NCBI RefSeq assembly: GCF_013416775.1
Contig: NZ_SZVI01000011.1
Span: 1-64,000 of the forward strand
Reading direction: 5' to 3'
Source of the DNA: Rhodoferax sp. BLA1
GTDB taxonomy: Bacteria; Pseudomonadota; Gammaproteobacteria; Burkholderiales; Burkholderiaceae_C
Length of the DNA stretch: 64,000 nt
Position numbers and translations under genes: made by a program. Shown here piece by piece: positions 43,365 through 52,134 of the stretch. The notes under the pieces are model-generated. The model had not been told where the DNA came from. It did no database searches and saw nothing but the letters and a program-made list of their open reading frames with translations. How positions within the stretch are numbered: position 1 is the stretch's first letter; each line of letters opens with the position of its first letter.

Positions 43365-44504
43365 ATGCAGAAAACAGATGTCTTGATCGTGGGTGCGGGC
43401 ATGGCGGGTGCCTCTGCCGCCTATTTTTTGGCGCCACACCGGCAGGTGACGCTGCTGGAGTGGGAGTCGCAGCCGGGTTACCACGCCACCGGGCGCTCGG
43501 CCGCGCTGTATTCGGAAACCTATGGCAATGCCACCGTGCGCGCCATCACCACCGCAGCCAAGGCGTTTTACTTTGATCCACCCGAGGGGTTTTCGCCCTA
43601 CCCGCTGGTCACACCGCGTGGTACGTTGATTGTGGGCACCGCGGACGACCACGACGCACTGCGCGAACGGTTTGAGGCGATGCAGACGCTGATTCCCAAT
43701 GTGCAATGGTGGACGCAGGACCAGATGTTGCAAAAAGTGCCGGTGCTGCAGCCCGAGTTTGCCGCGTTTGGCATCTTCGAGCCCGACGCCATGGACATGG
43801 ATGTGCATGGCATCCACCAGGGTTTTCTGCGCGGCGCCAAAGCCGCTGGCGCCAAACTGGTGTGTGACGCCCAGGCGCAGGCCGTGGTGCGTGAGGACGG
43901 CGGCTGGCGTGTGGACACACCGGCAGGCAGTTTCTGGGCGCCGGTGCTGGTCAACGCGGCAGGCGCCTGGTGTGACGAGCTGGCCCAACTGGCCGGTGTG
44001 GCCCCGGTGGGCTTGCAACCCAAACGCCGCACCGCCTTCACCTGCGAGCCACCTGCTGGCAGCGACAGCGCCCACTGGCCGATGGTGATTGACCTGCAGG
44101 AAACTTTTTACATCAAGCCCGATGCGGGCCTGCTGCTGGTGTCACCCGCCAACGAAGACCTGGTGCACCCGCAGGACGTGCAACCCGAAGAGCTGGACGT
44201 GGCGATTGCGGTGGACCGGGTCGAAACCGTGACCACGCTGCAGATCCGCAAGATCAAACGTTCTTGGGCGGGTTTGCGCTCGTTTGTGGCCGACAAAACC
44301 CCGGTGGTGGGTTTTGCCCCCGACGCCCCGGGCTTTTTCTGGCTGGCCGGGCAGGGCGGCTACGGCATTCAGACCGCACCCGCCATGGGTGAACTGACGG
44401 CGGCGCTGGTGCAGGGGTTGCCGGTGCCTGCGGCCCTGGCGGCGGTGGGTGTGCGGGCTGAGGATGTGTCGCCCTTGCGTCCCGGTTTGGGTGTAACGCC
44501 CTGA
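43365..44504 (+). CDS. FAD-dependent D-amino acid dehydrogenase-like oxidoreductase
   Basis: A 379-residue DAO-family flavoprotein. The FAD fold is VLIVGAGMAGASAAYFLA; later LVNAAGAWCDELAQLAG and the C-terminal FFWLAGQGGYGIQTAPAMGEL are typical of D-arginine/D-amino acid dehydrogenases (DauA-like) and related enzymes. It would oxidise a D-amino acid or a glycine derivative. The 3' third of this gene has been copied downstream in decayed form (45358-45581), and a palindromic repeat follows both copies. Confidence 0.88.
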   Translation: MQKTDVLIVGAGMAGASAAYFLAPHRQVTLLEWESQPGYHATGRSAALYSETYGNATVRAITTAAKAFYFDPPEGFSPYPLVTPRGTLIVGTADDHDALRERFEAMQTLIPNVQWWTQDQMLQKVPVLQPEFAAFGIFEPDAMDMDVHGIHQGFLRGAKAAGAKLVCDAQAQAVVREDGGWRVDTPAGSFWAPVLVNAAGAWCDELAQLAGVAPVGLQPKRRTAFTCEPPAGSDSAHWPMVIDLQETFYIKPDAGLLLVSPANEDLVHPQDVQPEELDVAIAVDRVETVTTLQIRKIKRSWAGLRSFVADKTPVVGFAPDAPGFFWLAGQGGYGIQTAPAMGELTAALVQGLPVPAALAAVGVRAEDVSPLRPGLGVTP

Positions 44505-44516
44505 AGGTTTATATAT

Positions 44517-44562
44517 AAAATTGGCCTCTAACCCTTTGAAAATAAGGGCTAGTAGCTATGAA
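44517..44562 (+). repeat. Interspersed palindromic repeat, copy 14
   Basis: AAAATTGGCCTCTAACCCTT, then AATAAGGGCTAGTAGCTATG. Close to the family consensus. It follows the FAD oxidoreductase stop and is duplicated with it (see 45593-45638). Confidence 0.9.
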
Positions 44563-44679
44563 GTTTGAGTACCTGTAAGCAGCAGGCTGTTGTGGCTTGG
44601 TGTTGTTAGCGGGCTGTGTTTGTCCTCTTCTCCGCTGGACGCACGGCAAACGTCGTGGCAGAGGCACTTTTTTACAGCC

Positions 44680-45108
44680 TCAACGTTCAAGATCAGTGGC
44701 CGTCGAAGTTGGTCCGCTGGGGCGAGAGGTCAGAACGACCCCTATTCGCCAAAAGGTGAGACCTCCGCTCAAGATCGCCCACGCAACCGGGACCCAGAGC
44801 CCATGGAAGAGCCAGTAGAGGGACGCCACGATCCCTAAGGCGTAAGCGACAAAAGCAACTTTTTTCCGTAACGCTGGGGCTACCAACGTGGGGAAGAGGA
44901 CAAGCAGAGAACCACACATCAAAGAGCCAACCGCCAAACCCAAGTCCGAAACGAAGGATGACCATGGGGCGTTGCACTTGCCCGAGACTAGGTACTCCGA
45001 GGGGCACAGCCACTCATTCACTTTGTAGATGACCACGGCCGCAAAAACGCCAAGGTAGAAGCCGACCAAGGCGGCAGGTACTGTGAGAATCCAACGGAGG
45101 GTGCGCAT
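44680..45108 (-). CDS. Hypothetical membrane protein, possible cassette gene
   Basis: A 142-residue protein with about four hydrophobic segments (ILTVPAALVGFYLGVFAAVVIY, LGLAVGSLMCGSLLVLFPTLV, VAYALGIVASLYWLFHGLWVPVA split across a turn). I do not recognise it. The ATG at 45108 follows CGTTAGAACC on its strand, which resembles the end of an integron attC box, though the rest of such a site is weak. It lies inside DNA inserted between the two copies of the oxidoreductase 3' end, so it is recent accessory material. Confidence 0.5.
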   Translation of the reverse strand: MRTLRWILTVPAALVGFYLGVFAAVVIYKVNEWLCPSEYLVSGKCNAPWSSFVSDLGLAVGSLMCGSLLVLFPTLVAPALRKKVAFVAYALGIVASLYWLFHGLWVPVAWAILSGGLTFWRIGVVLTSRPSGPTSTATDLER

Positions 45109-45258
45109 GGTTCTAACGATTGAAAGGCGCTTCCCCGTCTCGAGCCAGGCGCGAGCCTTGAGGGTGGCGGTGAACGGCAAGCACGTGCCACGATGGAGAG
45201 GTCAAACTGTTGGCGTGCCGCAATGTTGTTGTCATCAACTTGTCCGAGAGGGGAAGTT

Positions 45259-45357
45259 GTGAGCATCGTAACGGTTGGAATCGATCTGGCAAAAAATACG
45301 TCTTTGCCGTTCCTGGTGTCGATGCCGCAGGCAAGCCCGTGCTACTGCGGCTCAGTC
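45259..45357 (+). pseudogene. N-terminal fragment of an IS110-family transposase
   Basis: Starts GTG with GAGGGG upstream and reads VSIVTVGIDLAK, then after a frameshift near 45289-45295 KKYVFAVPGVDAAGKPVLLR. Together this is the DEDD N-terminus of IS110/IS1111 transposases (TVGIDLAKNVFAVHGVDAAG type). The fragment stops abruptly at the junction with the duplicated oxidoreductase piece, so only about 33 codons remain. Confidence 0.8.
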
Positions 45358-45581
45358 CGATGCGGGCCTGCTGCTGGTGTCGCCCGCCAACGAAGACCCG
45401 GTGCACCCGGCTTTTCTGCCTGGCCGGGCAGGGCGGCGACGGCATCCAGATCGCGCCCGCTGTGGGTGAGTTGTCGGCGGCGTTGGTGCAAGGGCTGCCG
45501 GTGCCAGCGGCCTTGGCAGCGGTGGGTGTGCGGGCCGAGGATGTGTCACCGCTGCGTCCTGGCTTGGGTGCAACAGCCTGA
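45358..45581 (+). pseudogene. Decayed duplicate of the oxidoreductase 3' end
   Basis: Begins GATGCGGGCCTGCTGCTGGT, as at 44119, runs to GTGCACCCG and then jumps to the part matching 44333 onward (GGCTTTTCTGCCTGGCCGGG), so about 160 bp are missing. It continues to the same C-terminal VGVRAEDVSPLRPGLG and stop. Downstream, the palindromic repeat and some 30 more bases are also copied. It lacks the FAD-binding half and cannot be functional. Confidence 0.9.
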
Positions 45582-45592
45582 GGGTTTATCAG

Positions 45593-45638
45593 GAAAATTG
45601 GCCTCTAGCCCTCGTTTTATAAGGGCTAGTTGCTATGA
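45593..45638 (+). repeat. Interspersed palindromic repeat, copy 15
   Basis: AAAATTGGCCTCTAGCCCTC, then TATAAGGGCTAGTTGCTATG. Duplicated together with the oxidoreductase fragment; it differs from copy 14 mainly in the central bases and in single arm positions. Confidence 0.9.
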
Positions 45639-45717
45639 AGTTTGAGTCATAACCAGTAGCACGCTGTTGTGGAATCGGCGCAGGGCCTCGCCTCGAACGA
45701 GGGACTTGGCTTCCGCG

Positions 45718-46491
45718 TCACGGTAGCTCGATACCCGTGTTCCAGGAGTCGTCGATTTGTTTGAGCAACGACGTTCTGTTTCCGTCGTCTTCAATCTTGC
45801 TCAGCATGAATGCCTTATTCCCGGCGTCCTTGATGGAGCAGCCAATGTGCCAGCACGTTGAGTTGTCCAATACGATGAATCGATCATGAAACTCTTTCGT
45901 CGTATGGACTTCGAGCGTAGCGTCCTTGTACTGAGTACGCCAAGTTTTCATCTCGTTTGGAAAATCTGCTGGGGTTTTCGCCGAGAGGATTCGTACGCTC
46001 ATCCCGGGCTGCAGGGCAGACGCAAGGAGTTTGAGGACTGATTGATCAATATATGGATCAACGACGGTGATCGATCTCGCCGAAGACTGCAGGATAGAGC
46101 GAAGTTCAGTATAGGCATCATGCTGGCTTTGCCTGGGAAAGAACAGTTCATTGACCTCCGCAGAGTCTGGGGTCAACTTTCCTTCTTCCAGGCGCCAACC
46201 GATGGCCCTGAGCGCGCCATCAAGCTGTTCCGCGTAGCCGCGCTTGACCAACTCGCCAGTGACTACAAACGCGGCTCGGAGTTGAGCCTCTGCGTTCAGT
46301 TCATCGTACGCGCTGTCAATCTTCGGTCTGTAGGCCGCGATGCGCATCTTGTCCGAGAAGTCCTTTTGTGTCTTGAGCGCCCAGTCGACATTGATGCCTG
46401 AACGATCAATGACTTTTGGGACCTCGTAGCTGTTCAGCTCAAGTACAACGCTGCGGAGAACTCGCCAAGGATGAAGTTCGAAGGAACGCAT
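45718..46491 (-). CDS. Phospholipase D-like domain protein, cassette-like gene
   Basis: A 257-residue soluble protein. The second half looks like one PLD-superfamily domain: a helix before ITVVDPYIDQSVLKLLASAL, then VRILSAKTP, and the HKD-like FHDRFIVLDNSTCWHIGCSIKDAGNKAF, with Arg in place of Lys in H-x-K. The first 130 residues are helical and unrecognised. Such single-domain PLD proteins occur in defence islands and mobile DNA, often as nucleases, but activity is unproven. It starts 28 bases after the R' end of an attC-like site and its base composition is lower in GC than the neighbours. Confidence 0.65.
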   Translation of the reverse strand: MRSFELHPWRVLRSVVLELNSYEVPKVIDRSGINVDWALKTQKDFSDKMRIAAYRPKIDSAYDELNAEAQLRAAFVVTGELVKRGYAEQLDGALRAIGWRLEEGKLTPDSAEVNELFFPRQSQHDAYTELRSILQSSARSITVVDPYIDQSVLKLLASALQPGMSVRILSAKTPADFPNEMKTWRTQYKDATLEVHTTKEFHDRFIVLDNSTCWHIGCSIKDAGNKAFMLSKIEDDGNRTSLLKQIDDSWNTGIELP

Positions 46492-46518
46492 AGAGTAGCA
46501 CCGGTGAGTGTTTCGGAA

Positions 46519-46590
46519 GCCTAATGTTGGCGGTAAGGGGCGCAGAGCTGACCTGCTGGCGGAGCATCCCGCTTGACCGAAAGGGCAGAT
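46519..46590 (-). other. attC-like recombination site
   Basis: On the plus strand it begins GCCTAATGTTGGCGGTAAGG and ends ATCCCGCTTGACCGAAAGGG. The halves GGTAAGGGG and CCCGCTTGACC are imperfect complements, and the R' box (ATTAGGC on the minus strand) is one base from the GTTAGGC core. The R'' box is degenerate. This is the layout and sequence style of environmental integron attC sites, here located exactly between the stop of one small gene and the start of the next. Confidence 0.6.
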
Positions 46591-46593
46591 GAC

Positions 46594-46884
46594 TTACTTT
46601 GTGAAAGGGGCATTGCCAAGTTTTCCATCTCGGAGAATGATTTCGCAATCGAAGCCATTCCATGACGCACATTTAATCCGGTCATTGCCAACAACCCGAA
46701 TCGGGTTTGCGTATGCGTCATCGTCCATCGCGCGTTCAGCAAACCAAACTATCTCCCCAGAAGAGTTAACTAAGTAAAGGTTCGATTCATTCTTGGGGTG
46801 TTGGTAATAGTCCTCACGCACGACCGTACCAAAACTGGTGTCTATGGTTTCAATAATTGCTGTGTGGCGTGGACGAAGGTTCAT
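46594..46884 (-). CDS. Hypothetical protein, cassette-like gene
   Basis: A 96-residue soluble protein, strand-rich (HTAIIETIDTSFGTVVRED, NLYLVNSSGEIVWFAE, CEIILRDGKLGN). No family recognised. Its stop is followed within four bases by the attC-like site, as in an integron gene cassette, and its start lies about 30 bases from the stop of the VOC gene upstream. Codon use is less GC-biased than the chromosomal genes. Confidence 0.55.
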   Translation of the reverse strand: MNLRPRHTAIIETIDTSFGTVVREDYYQHPKNESNLYLVNSSGEIVWFAERAMDDDAYANPIRVVGNDRIKCASWNGFDCEIILRDGKLGNAPFTK

Positions 46885-46916
46885 GTCATCTAAAGCAATG
46901 TAGACGGCCGCACCAG

Positions 46917-47624
46917 CTAAACACCTTGGCTCTTCAGCGTGACCGGGCCTTTGGGCGTGTTCAGGGTGACGGTGATATTGGCCGGGCCATCGGCTACCGT
47001 GACACCGCTCAGCCCGATAGCCTCATACGCCGCTTGTAATTTGGCTGCCGTCGGGTGGGTCACCGCCACACTTTGCAGCGTGACGCCAGATCGTGGCAGG
47101 CTGTTGCGGGGGTGCAGGCGCAGCGGTTCGGCCTCAGCAGGTTTGCCCCACTGGATCAGGCTGGGCAAGGCGCCGTCAAACAGGCGCTGGCCGTCGTCGC
47201 GCACGGTGATCTGCCATTGCAGCAGGCCTTTGCGCGAATGGCGGCTGGTTTGTAGCGCCGGGCCACGGTCAATACCCAGGGCCTTGAGCGCAGTGCGCCC
47301 GGCCTGTAACTCGTCGGTCTGGGCCACAAAATGCACCAGCTGCGGTGCCACGGCCACAGCGGCCTGCAGGGCTGCATCATCCATGTCAAACCAGCGCTTA
47401 GCCCTTGTATCACCTAGGCTTTTAGCTTCTGGATTGATAGCGATGATTTCCAGATAGGCCAGCGGAAATTTGGGCGTGGCGATCTTGATCAGGCGGTTGT
47501 GGGTGCCAAACTGCGGGTGTTCACCGCCCGGGCCGGGGCTGACGCCCAGCGTGGCTTCGCACCAGGCCACACCCTGGTCCAGGGTCTGGGCAAGAATCAC
47601 CAGATGGTCAATTTGGCTTTTCAT
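46917..47624 (-). CDS. Glyoxalase-like VOC protein
   Basis: A 235-residue protein of the long glyoxalase-like domain type (PF13468-like). It begins [39 protein letters not shown] in two recognisable pieces ([14 protein letters not shown], then [11 protein letters not shown]), followed by [10 protein letters not shown]. Function is unknown. The stop of the YebC/TACO1 gene lies two bases ahead of its ATG, so the two genes are coupled. Residues about 61-76 ([16 protein letters not shown]) coincide with a degenerate in-frame palindromic repeat. Confidence 0.8.
   Translation of the reverse strand: MKSQIDHLVILAQTLDQGVAWCEATLGVSPGPGGEHPQFGTHNRLIKIATPKFPLAYLEIIAINPEAKSLGDTRAKRWFDMDDAALQAAVAVAPQLVHFVAQTDELQAGRTALKALGIDRGPALQTSRHSRKGLLQWQITVRDDGQRLFDGALPSLIQWGKPAEAEPLRLHPRNSLPRSGVTLQSVAVTHPTAAKLQAAYEAIGLSGVTVADGPANITVTLNTPKGPVTLKSQGV
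47395..47442 (+). repeat. Interspersed palindromic repeat, copy 16, inside coding DNA
   Basis: GCTTAGCCCTTGTATCACCT, then AGGCTTTTAGCTTCTGGATT and ATAG. The arms are degenerate but in the expected order. Translated in the VOC gene right after the conserved YLEIIAI strand. Confidence 0.5.
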
Positions 47625-47626
47625 CC

Positions 47627-48340
47627 TCAACCCGCCAAACCAACGTAGACGTTTTGCACATCGTCATTGGCGTCGATGGCGGCCAGAAAGGCTTCCACCT
47701 CTTCCAACTGCTCGGCGCTCAGGCTGGCCGGGTCGACCGGGTTTTTGGGTTTGTAACCGAGCTTGGCCGACAACACGGTGAAGCCCTGGGCGGGCAGGGC
47801 GCGGCTGACCAGGTCCAGGTCGGTCGGGTCGGTCAGGAACAGCGTGGTGCCTTCTTCGTCGCCGGGCTCCAGGTCTTGCGCTCCGGCTTCAATAGCGGCT
47901 ACCTCAGCATCTGCGTCGGGTAAAGCTGGTTCGGCCTCGATCATGCCGAGGTGGTCAAAGTCCCAGGCCACCGAGCCCGAGGTGCCCAGCTGGCCCTTGC
48001 GGAATAACACGCGCATCTCAGGTGCGGTGCGGTTCAGGTTGTCGGTCAGGCACTCCACCATCAGTGGCACGCGGTGCGGCGCAAAACCTTCGTAGATCAC
48101 GTGTTCAAAGTGGACCGCCTCGCCAGTCAGGCCAGCGCCTTTTTTGATGGCGCGGTCGAGTGTGTCCTTGGGCATGGAGGCCTTGCGGGCCTGTTCCACC
48201 AGCAGGCGCAGGCGCGAGTTGGCGGCGGGGTCGGCGCCGCTGCGTGCGGCCAGCATGATGTCCTTGGACAGTTTGCCAAACACCCGGCCCTTGGCGTTGG
48301 CGGCCAATTCCTTGCCCTTTGCTTTCCACTGCGCACCCAT
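47627..48340 (-). CDS. YebC/TACO1-family protein
   Basis: A 237-residue member of the YebC/TACO1 family, of the YeeN-like branch. It starts [19 protein letters not shown] rather than the usual MAGHSKWANI. The [25 protein letters not shown] segment and [26 protein letters not shown] core are clear. Members act as translation factors that help ribosomes through proline stretches, and have been called transcription regulators. The ATG at 48340 is chosen because the family-typical sequence begins there. It is translated with the downstream VOC gene. Confidence 0.9.
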   Translation of the reverse strand: MGAQWKAKGKELAANAKGRVFGKLSKDIMLAARSGADPAANSRLRLLVEQARKASMPKDTLDRAIKKGAGLTGEAVHFEHVIYEGFAPHRVPLMVECLTDNLNRTAPEMRVLFRKGQLGTSGSVAWDFDHLGMIEAEPALPDADAEVAAIEAGAQDLEPGDEEGTTLFLTDPTDLDLVSRALPAQGFTVLSAKLGYKPKNPVDPASLSAEQLEEVEAFLAAIDANDDVQNVYVGLAG

Positions 48341-48424
48341 GACTGTTCTTCCTTGCGTTGTTTGCGCCCTAGGGGCGCGGTTCAAATATGAGAGGGGGTT
48401 GAGCGTAACACCGGTAGGAGCCTA

Positions 48425-48571
48425 GGCGGCAGAAGAAGTCGAAGCGAAACGGTTGGGAAAAGAGGCCAGTTTGTGCCCACTTTTGAGGACGGTAGCCGTA
48501 GCTACCGCCGGAAAAATGGGCGCGAAGTGGGACTTTTCTCCAGCCGTTGCAGCCGACGCCCTTCTGCCGCC
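48425..48571. repeat. 147-bp imperfect palindrome
   Basis: The left arm starts GGCGGCAGAAG and the right arm ends CTTCTGCCGCC; the halves meet at GGTAGC-CGTA-GCTACC (48491-48506). In between, the left arm and the complement of the right arm align over about 70 bases with scattered differences (for example AACGGTTGGGAAAAG against AACGGCTGGAGAAAAG). CCTAGG flanks both ends. The remaining part of the 450-bp gap upstream of the ABC transporter shows nothing else I can name. Confidence 0.8.
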
Positions 48572-48790
48572 CAGGTTCCTAGGGTCGGTGAAAGCCTTTT
48601 TTGCCACATGCCGCGCTGACACGGCCCGGATGAAAGATTTATTAAAATCAAAACGTCTGTTCTCAAACAGCGGCGCCAAAAGCGTTTGCGGATGGGTCCG
48701 CCAGGCCTGTGCTCAGCTTGTTTTTGACCGCCTGGGCAGCGGGTTTTTCACTGTCTATCGTCTCTTTTTCCCCCCTACAAAGGTATTTCC

Positions 48791-49561
48791 ATGAACATCA
48801 CAAAGATCGTTGGTTTGGCGTTGACTTCCGTGGCCCTGTGCACACCGGTGATTGGCTCGGCGCAAAACAAGGAGCTGGTGGTGGCCTCCAGCGCCACCTA
48901 CCGCCCGTTTGCTTATGAAACCCCCAGCAAAGAGATCGTGGGTTACGACATCGACATGATCAAGGCGGTGGCACACAAGGCCGGCCTGCAGATCAAGATC
49001 GTCAACACCCCCTGGACCGGCATTTTTGCCGCGCTCAACAACGGTGATGTGGACCTGGTGATCTCTGGCGTCACCATCAACGACAAGCGCAAACAGTCCT
49101 ACGACTTCACCGCCCCCTACTTTGAAGCGCGCCAGCTCATTGCTGTGCCCAGCAACAGCACCGCCAAAGGCCTGAAAGACCTGGCTGGCAAGAAGATTGG
49201 TGTGGTCACCGGCAGCACCGCTGACGACATGAGCTCGCGCGAGTTTGGCAAGACCAACCCCGACATCCGCCGCTTTGAGAGCACCCCGGTGGTCATCAGC
49301 GAGCTGGTCAACAACGGCCTGGACGCCGCCATGGGTGACAACGGTGTGATCGCCTTCCGCGTGCAAGAACACAAGGGCCTCAAAACCGTGGCCGACGCGA
49401 GCTTCCCCAAGGAATACTTCGGCATTGTGGTGAAACAAGGCAACAAGGCTTTGCTCGACAAGCTCAACACCGGCCTGGCCGCTGTGAAGGCCGATGGCAG
49501 CTACGCCCAGATCTACAAGAAGTGGTTCCAGGCTGAAGCACCTGCGCTGCCCGCGCAATAA
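48791..49561 (+). CDS. Polar amino acid ABC transporter, periplasmic binding protein
   Basis: A 256-residue SBP_bac_3-type protein. Signal peptide at residues 1-24, then LVVASSATYRPFAYETPSKEIVGYDIDMIKAVA, LVISGVTINDKRKQSYDFTAPYF and GKKIGVVTGSTADD, all standard for binding proteins of glutamine, arginine or similar amino acids. The exact ligand is not predictable. First gene of a three-gene operon with permease and ATPase. A long imperfect palindrome lies about 220 bp upstream. Confidence 0.93.
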   Translation: MNITKIVGLALTSVALCTPVIGSAQNKELVVASSATYRPFAYETPSKEIVGYDIDMIKAVAHKAGLQIKIVNTPWTGIFAALNNGDVDLVISGVTINDKRKQSYDFTAPYFEARQLIAVPSNSTAKGLKDLAGKKIGVVTGSTADDMSSREFGKTNPDIRRFESTPVVISELVNNGLDAAMGDNGVIAFRVQEHKGLKTVADASFPKEYFGIVVKQGNKALLDKLNTGLAAVKADGSYAQIYKKWFQAEAPALPAQ

Positions 49562-49580
49562 ACACTGATCCTTGCGGTTT

Positions 49581-50348
49581 ATGGATCAAGTTTTATGGTT
49601 CGGCTGGTTCCGCGCCGACATCATTGCGGAGTACGCCGAGCTGTTCTGGCATGGCCTGCAGATGACCGTGCTGGTCACGGTGATCTGCATCATCCAGGGC
49701 ACCGCCCTGGGGCTGGCGATTGGGCTGGCGCGGGTGGCCGATGCGCGCCACGCGCCGCTGCGCCAGCTGTGCCGTTTTGCGCTGCGCTGGCCGTCCACGG
49801 TGTATGTGAGTTTCTTCCGTGGCACACCGCTGTTTGTGCAGATTCTGCTGATGCATTTTGCGGTGCTGCCGCTGTTCATCAACCCGGTGGACGGCATCCT
49901 GATCGACGGTGATCTGGCCAGAAACCTCAAACAGAACTACGGTGCGTTCCTGTCCGGTGTGGCGGCTTTGACGCTCAATGCCGGCGCCTACATCTCCGAG
50001 ATTTTCCGCGCCGGTATCCAGTCCATCGACAAGGGCCAGGTAGAGGCCTCGCGTTCACTGGGCATGAGTTATGGCCGCACGATGTACCACGTGGTGCTGC
50101 CGCAGGCGTTTCGGCGCATGTTGCCGCCGCTGGGCAACAACGCGATCTCGCTGCTGAAAGACTCGTCGCTGATCTCGGCGATTGGCCTGGCCGAGCTGGC
50201 CTACGCTGCCCGCACGGTGGCAGGGGCTTACTCCCGCTACTGGGAGCCGTATCTGACGATTTCTCTGATGTATTGGGTGTTGACCCTGGGCCTGGCCTAT
50301 GTGGTGAAGAGACTGGAGGCCCGTTATGGACGAGGTGATTCGCGTTAA
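49581..50348 (+). CDS. Polar amino acid ABC transporter, permease
   Basis: A 255-residue HisM/GlnP-type permease with five or more helices. [21 protein letters not shown] starts the membrane part; [45 protein letters not shown] (EAA loop) and [16 protein letters not shown] are typical. A TTG nine bases upstream is an alternative start. The gene overlaps the ATPase gene by 23 bp. Confidence 0.93.
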   Translation: MDQVLWFGWFRADIIAEYAELFWHGLQMTVLVTVICIIQGTALGLAIGLARVADARHAPLRQLCRFALRWPSTVYVSFFRGTPLFVQILLMHFAVLPLFINPVDGILIDGDLARNLKQNYGAFLSGVAALTLNAGAYISEIFRAGIQSIDKGQVEASRSLGMSYGRTMYHVVLPQAFRRMLPPLGNNAISLLKDSSLISAIGLAELAYAARTVAGAYSRYWEPYLTISLMYWVLTLGLAYVVKRLEARYGRGDSR

Positions 50349-51057
50349 ACAACTGAGCAAAACCTTTGGCAGCCTGGCCGTGTTGCGCGGCATCGACTGC
50401 GCCATCCAGGCCAAAGAGGTGGTGTGTGTGATCGGCCCATCGGGCTCGGGCAAAAGCACGTTTTTGCGTTGCTTGAATGGTCTGGAAGACGCCAGCGGTG
50501 GTGAGGTCTGGGTCAATAACTTGGCGGTGCACGAGCCCAAAACCGACATCGACGCCCTGCGCTCCGACATCGGCATGGTGTTCCAGCGTTTTAACCTGTT
50601 CCCGCACAAAACGGTGCTGCAAAACATCACGCTGGCGCCGTCCAAGGTGCGCGGCTTGAGTGAGGCCGACGCCCGGGCCCGCGCAGTGGCGCTGCTGGAC
50701 AAGGTGGGCCTGATCGACAAGATCGACGCCTACCCCAACCAGTTGTCGGGTGGCCAGCAGCAGCGCGTGGCGATTGCCAGGGCGCTCGCGATGCAGCCGC
50801 GCATCATGCTGTTTGACGAACCCACCTCGGCACTTGACCCCGAAATGGTGGGTGAAGTGCTGGCGGTGATGCAGGCCCTGGCGGACGAGGGCATGACCAT
50901 GGTGGTGGTCACCCACGAGATGGGGTTTGCACGCCAGGTGGCCGACCGTGTGATCTTCATCGACGAAGGCGTGATCGTCGAGCAGGGTGCCCCGGCCGAC
51001 CTGTTTGACCGCCCGGCCGAGGAACGCACCCGCCGTTTCCTGAGCAAGGTGTTGTGA
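50326..51057 (+). CDS. Polar amino acid ABC transporter, ATP-binding protein
   Basis: A 243-residue GlnQ-type ATPase. Walker [11 protein letters not shown]-loop [13 protein letters not shown], signature [15 protein letters not shown], Walker [13 protein letters not shown] and the switch His in [11 protein letters not shown] are all intact. It powers the transporter encoded just upstream. The start overlaps the permease gene, indicating translational coupling. Confidence 0.95.
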   Translation: MDEVIRVKQLSKTFGSLAVLRGIDCAIQAKEVVCVIGPSGSGKSTFLRCLNGLEDASGGEVWVNNLAVHEPKTDIDALRSDIGMVFQRFNLFPHKTVLQNITLAPSKVRGLSEADARARAVALLDKVGLIDKIDAYPNQLSGGQQQRVAIARALAMQPRIMLFDEPTSALDPEMVGEVLAVMQALADEGMTMVVVTHEMGFARQVADRVIFIDEGVIVEQGAPADLFDRPAEERTRRFLSKVL

Positions 51058-51148
51058 TCTGACCCTGGCCGCTGCGGCGGCCAGGCGCGTGTGTTCACAG
51101 CGGGGGCGCTGTGGGGGCTTAAGAGTTTGTTAATTTAAGAAACCCACA

Positions 51149-51745
51149 ATGGCCTTTTCGTTTGACGAGCAGACCATGACCCCAAAAACCACCACCCATT
51201 ACGACCCCCTGAGCCGCGCGTTCCACTGGCTTACCGCCATCGCGGTGACCATTGCCTTTGTGCTGGCGCCAGAGGGTTTTGGCCGCCTGATGCACAACGG
51301 TGTTGACCCCGCCACCCTCAGCGGCATCGTCTGGCACGAAACCCTGGGCATGGTGGTGTTTGGCTTGACCGTGCTGCGCCTGTTGTGGGTGGCTGTGCGC
51401 CCCGCCGCACCCCAGATCACCATGGCCAGCTGGATGCATCTGGCGTCCAAAGCGGCGCACCTGGCGCTGTGGGCGCTGATGCTGGCCCTGCCCATCTCTG
51501 CCGTGCTGGCGTTGGGCAGCGAAGGCCACCCGTTGACCCTGCTGGGTGGTTTTCGGGTGGACCAGATGCCGCTGATTGCCAACTCGGCTGTGGCCGATCT
51601 GGCCGACTGGGGTGAAGTGCATGAAACCCTGGGCGACGCCATCATGTGGCTGGCCGGTATCCATGCCGTGGCGGCGATTTACCACCACGTGATCCTCAAG
51701 GACGGCGTGCTCAAAAGCATGTTGCCCCAGCGGGCAGTGCGTTAA
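51149..51745 (+). CDS. Cytochrome b561 family protein
   Basis: A 198-residue di-haem membrane cytochrome with four helices. YDPLSRAFHWLTAIAVTIAFVL (haem His in the first helix), GIVWHETLGMVVFGLTVLRLLW, HLALWALMLALPISAVLAL and VHETLGDAIMWLAGIHAVAAIYHHVI supply the His ligands. It transfers electrons across or within the inner membrane, perhaps as a superoxide:ubiquinone oxidoreductase as in E. coli CybB. An ATG at 51176 (MTPKTTTHYD) is an equally plausible start. Stands alone. From 51746 to 52076 I see no gene. Confidence 0.88.
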   Translation: MAFSFDEQTMTPKTTTHYDPLSRAFHWLTAIAVTIAFVLAPEGFGRLMHNGVDPATLSGIVWHETLGMVVFGLTVLRLLWVAVRPAAPQITMASWMHLASKAAHLALWALMLALPISAVLALGSEGHPLTLLGGFRVDQMPLIANSAVADLADWGEVHETLGDAIMWLAGIHAVAAIYHHVILKDGVLKSMLPQRAVR

Positions 51746-52076
51746 ACGCGTCCTCAAGTGGCTGAATTAGACGGAGAGGGAGGTGCTTAAACACCCCCCG
51801 ACCCCTCGCCGCTGTCTGGCTTGGCCACTTCGCGACTGCTGGTGATTGTCAAGGCGGTTTGTGTCAGTGGGCTTACAGTGGGCAGCCAGCCTGGGGTTTT
51901 GGCGGTGACTTGCGGAACATACGCAAGCAGCAAGGCGGACACCGGGCTCGGTCGTAGCCTTCGATATGTCCCTCGGATTGGGGCCAGCCATGGCTACCTA
52001 GGGGCTGTCAGATGTCTGCCTCAAAGCTGATCTCTTTGTGCAGGTTCATAAGCCTCCCTGGGTATGTCTTTGTATG

Positions 52077-52125
52077 TCAAATCGGCTTCTAACCCTTTTG
52101 AAAAAAGGGTGAGTAGCTATCAAAA
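52077..52125 (+). repeat. Interspersed palindromic repeat, copy 17
   Basis: CAAATCGGCTTCTAACCCTT, then AAAAAGGGTGAGTAGCTATC. It lies in the gap after cytochrome b561 and just before the 3' end of the toxin gene; a compensating change (ACCCTT/AAGGGT) keeps the stem paired. Confidence 0.9.
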
Positions 52126-52134
52126 TAAATGCAC

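Noticed and set aside
48422-48679. An 85-codon minus-strand frame over the 147-bp palindrome
   Set aside because: The frame is explained by the inverted repeat; composition and lack of homology features argue against a gene.
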